This document shows, piece by piece, positions 6,887-8,082 of a stretch of DNA of 8,082 bases. The translations under genes and the position numbers were made by a program. Source of the stretch: Actinobacteria bacterium UBA2541 (GTDB lineage Bacteria > Actinomycetota > Actinomycetes > Nanopelagicales > Nanopelagicaceae); contig DDMR01000068.1 in the NCBI GenBank assembly GCA_002340925.1, forward strand, positions 5,602 to 13,683, in the 5' to 3' direction. The notes under the pieces are model-generated. The model saw only the letters and a list, made by a program, of their open reading frames with translations, did no database searches and was not told where the DNA came from. Position 1 is the stretch's first letter. Every line of letters starts with the position of its first letter.

Positions 6887-7486
6887 ATGGAGAAATATTT
6901 AAGCCACACCGGAAGCGTTCTTCCGCTCCGTCGAAGCAATGTAGATACCGACCAGATTATTCCAGCCGTTTATTTGAAGCGCGTAACCAAGAGCGGCTTT
7001 GAAGATGGCCTCTTTGGCGCCTGGCGAAATGATCCGGAATTTGTTTTGAATAAACCAGAATTTGCTGGTGCAACGATTCTGGTTGCAGGTGTCGATTTTG
7101 GAACTGGTTCATCTCGCGAACACGCAGTATGGGCACTTCAGAACTATGGGTTCAAGGTAGTTCTATCAAGCAGATTCGCAGACATCTTCCGTGGCAATTC
7201 GCAGAAGGCCGGATTGCTTACAGTTGTAATCGATCAATCAGAAATTGAGGCGATCTGGAGCGCAGTAGAAGCAGATCCTAAAACCCACGTAAAAGTAGAC
7301 CTTGAGGCGAAAACTGTGACCTACGGTTCTAAATCAATTCCATTTGCTATCGATGATTACACCAGATGGCGTTTGATGGAAGGCTTGGATGACATTGGGC
7401 TTACACTCAAAAACATTGATTCTGTAAGCTCTTTTGAAGAATCACGCCCAAGTTTTAAGCCTAAAACACTTCCTGCGCTCTCTTAA
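6887..7486 (+). CDS. leuD: 3-isopropylmalate dehydratase small subunit (LeuD)
   Basis: LeuD is the swivelling partner of LeuC in isopropylmalate isomerase. The 199 residues are normal length. [14 protein letters not shown] (18-31), [17 protein letters not shown] (68-84) and [18 protein letters not shown] (94-111) are the family's signature segments, and the GSSREHA loop contributes to substrate binding. AAGGAG (6874-6879) overlaps the leuC stop codon and sits seven bases before the ATG, consistent with coupled translation. The gene ends in TAA, 14 bases before a terminator hairpin. Confidence 0.98.
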   Translation: MEKYLSHTGSVLPLRRSNVDTDQIIPAVYLKRVTKSGFEDGLFGAWRNDPEFVLNKPEFAGATILVAGVDFGTGSSREHAVWALQNYGFKVVLSSRFADIFRGNSQKAGLLTVVIDQSEIEAIWSAVEADPKTHVKVDLEAKTVTYGSKSIPFAIDDYTRWRLMEGLDDIGLTLKNIDSVSSFEESRPSFKPKTLPALS

Positions 7487-7500
7487 TCTCAGCAAATGAT

Positions 7501-7530
7501 AAAACTCTAAAGTAATTATCTAGAGTTTTT
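7501..7530 (+). terminator. Intrinsic terminator of leuCD, first hairpin
   Basis: AAAACTCTA (7501-7509) pairs perfectly with TAGAGTTTT (7521-7529) over nine bases around an 11-base loop, beginning 14 bases after the leuD stop. The T-run (7526-7530) is largely part of the stem. The stem is A+T-rich, so it may be inefficient alone. Confidence 0.65.
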
Positions 7531-7537
7531 CTCGCAT

Positions 7538-7554
7538 AAAAAGTGCGCTTTTTT
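7538..7554 (+). terminator. Intrinsic terminator of leuCD, second hairpin
   Basis: AAAAAG (7538-7543), a four-base TGCG loop and CTTTTT (7548-7553) form a six-bp stem whose descending arm is itself part of a run of six T residues. It lies eight bases after the first hairpin, so the two probably act as a tandem terminator that insulates hupB from leuCD read-through. Confidence 0.5.
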
Positions 7555-7629
7555 GCATTTGCTTTAAAAAATTAAATTCCGACACGCCACTTTATATGTA
7601 GCAAGTTATTTGTTTGCACGCGTAGATTT

Positions 7630-7655
7630 CTAACCACGTTAGGCGAATGTCTAAC
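7630..7655 (+). repeat. CTAAC / GTTAG / CTAAC alternating repeats
   Basis: CTAAC (7630-7634), its complement GTTAG (7638-7642) and a second CTAAC (7651-7655) lie within 26 bases of the hupB leader. GTTAG can pair with either copy, giving two mutually exclusive five-bp hairpins with loops of three and eight bases. At DNA level the two direct copies are 21 bases apart, two helical turns. The arms are short, so chance cannot be excluded. Confidence 0.35.
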
Positions 7656-7669
7656 ATTTACGCGTAAAT
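7656..7669. promoter_or_regulatory. 14-base perfect palindrome in the hupB leader
   Basis: ATTTACGCGTAAAT is fully self-complementary and ends only two bases before the Shine-Dalgarno of hupB (AGGGGA, 7671-7676). A second ACGCGTA (7618-7624), followed by a similar GAT, has its centre 42 bases upstream, close to four helical turns. Either a DNA operator or an RNA element is possible. No regulator can be named from the sequence. Confidence 0.45.
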
Positions 7670-7681
7670 AAGGGGATTTAT

Positions 7682-8082
7682 ATGAACAAGGCCCAGTTCA
7701 TCGCAGCATTGGCACCTCACTTCGGCGATAGCAAGAAGGAAGCTGCTCGTGCAGTAGATGTAGTTTTTGACACCATCGTTCGCAACATTTCAAAGGGCGA
7801 AGATGTAATGATCAACGATTTCGGTAAGTTTAAGAAAGTTGATCGCCCAGCACGTAAGGGTCGTAACCCTTTCACTGGTGAAACAATTCAAATCAAGGCA
7901 AGCAAGAAAGTTCGTTTCTTGCCAGCAAAGGCGCTGAAGGAAGTTATCTCAGGCGCACGCAAGCTTGAAGCTGCTCCAAAGCCACCTGCAAAGGTAGTTG
8001 CAAAGCCAGCTGCTAAGAAGGCCGCTCCAAAGAAAGCAGCAAAGAAGAAGCCAGCTGCAAAGAAGAAGCCAGCTGCTAAGAA
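7682..8082 (+). CDS. hupB: Histone-like DNA-binding protein HU with Lys-rich tail (HupB), 3' end outside window
   Basis: The reading frame is open from ATG (7682) to the window edge, giving the first 133 residues. Residues 1 to about 92 are a complete HU core: MNKAQFIAALAPHFG, INDFGKF (44-50), and the arm GRNPFTGETIQIKASKKVRF (60-79), the HU/IHF signature. After it comes a low-complexity Lys/Ala/Pro tail with KKKPAA repeats (121-126, 127-132), characteristic of actinobacterial HupB and likened to eukaryotic histone H1 tails. It coats and compacts the nucleoid. AGGGGA (7671-7676) sits five bases before the ATG. The gene follows leuCD as in mycobacteria, but terminators and a long leader suggest its own promoter. 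The tail's full length is unknown because the gene is cut. Confidence 0.96.
   Translation, partial: MNKAQFIAALAPHFGDSKKEAARAVDVVFDTIVRNISKGEDVMINDFGKFKKVDRPARKGRNPFTGETIQIKASKKVRFLPAKALKEVISGARKLEAAPKPPAKVVAKPAAKKAAPKKAAKKKPAAKKKPAAK

Larger units (their letters stand above)
7487..7681 (+). other. Intergenic region between leuD and hupB
   Basis: This 195-base stretch contains no gene. Its left third holds the two terminator hairpins. The rest is the hupB leader, with an A+T-rich patch (7561-7600), two ACGCGT sites and short inverted repeats. A TTATAT at 7592-7597 could be a -10 box, but no convincing -35 accompanies it, so I do not place a promoter. Confidence 0.6.

Noticed and set aside
1..8082. 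CRISPR arrays, insertion sequences, phage genes or toxin-antitoxin pairs
   Set aside because: No regularly spaced repeats, transposase or integrase frames, or small paired genes were seen. All coding space is taken by recognisable metabolic or housekeeping genes.

Overview
The window comes from a moderately A+T-rich actinobacterial chromosome. Three things point there: an NdgR-type IclR regulator divergent from leuCD, an HU protein with the lysine/alanine/proline-rich C-terminal tail typical of actinobacterial HupB, and a tRNA without an encoded CCA. The base composition, far below Streptomyces or Mycobacterium, and the compact spacing fit a streamlined aquatic lineage such as the Nanopelagicales (acI). 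That placement is an inference, not a proof.

Left part (1-4642). The 3' end of a tRNA, probably tRNA-Glu, is cut by the window edge. It is followed by a tightly packed minus-strand operon that reads cysD, cysNC, a TauE/SafE-type permease and a sulfotransferase. Successive genes overlap by 1, 4 and 8 bases. The set makes biochemical sense as a unit: sulfate entry (permease, inferred), ATP sulfurylase (CysD plus the CysN half), APS kinase (the CysC half), which yields PAPS, and a PAPS-dependent sulfotransferase. No APS/PAPS reductase or sulfite reductase is present here. The operon therefore looks built to sulfate a cell product rather than to make cysteine, and it parallels the rhizobial nodP-nodQ-nodH arrangement. 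A candidate promoter places the transcription start on the GTG codon of cysD, which suggests a leaderless mRNA.

Right part (4697-8082). This is a conserved actinobacterial block: ndgR on the minus strand, divergent from leuC-leuD on the plus strand, two tandem hairpin terminators, then hupB, which runs off the window. The intergenic region between ndgR and leuC carries a 13-base palindrome that is a good operator candidate. The hupB leader carries a perfect 14-base palindrome and a CTAAC/GTTAG/CTAAC set that could form alternative hairpins.

In mycobacteria, as I recall it, tRNA-Gln/tRNA-Glu genes lie directly next to ndgR-leuC-leuD-hupB in the same relative orientations. The sulfur operon therefore appears to have been inserted between the tRNA and ndgR, i.e. 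as a tRNA-adjacent accessory cassette. No integrase or duplicated tRNA end is visible. Every long open frame is accounted for, and the only gene-free stretch over 150 bases is 7487-7681.
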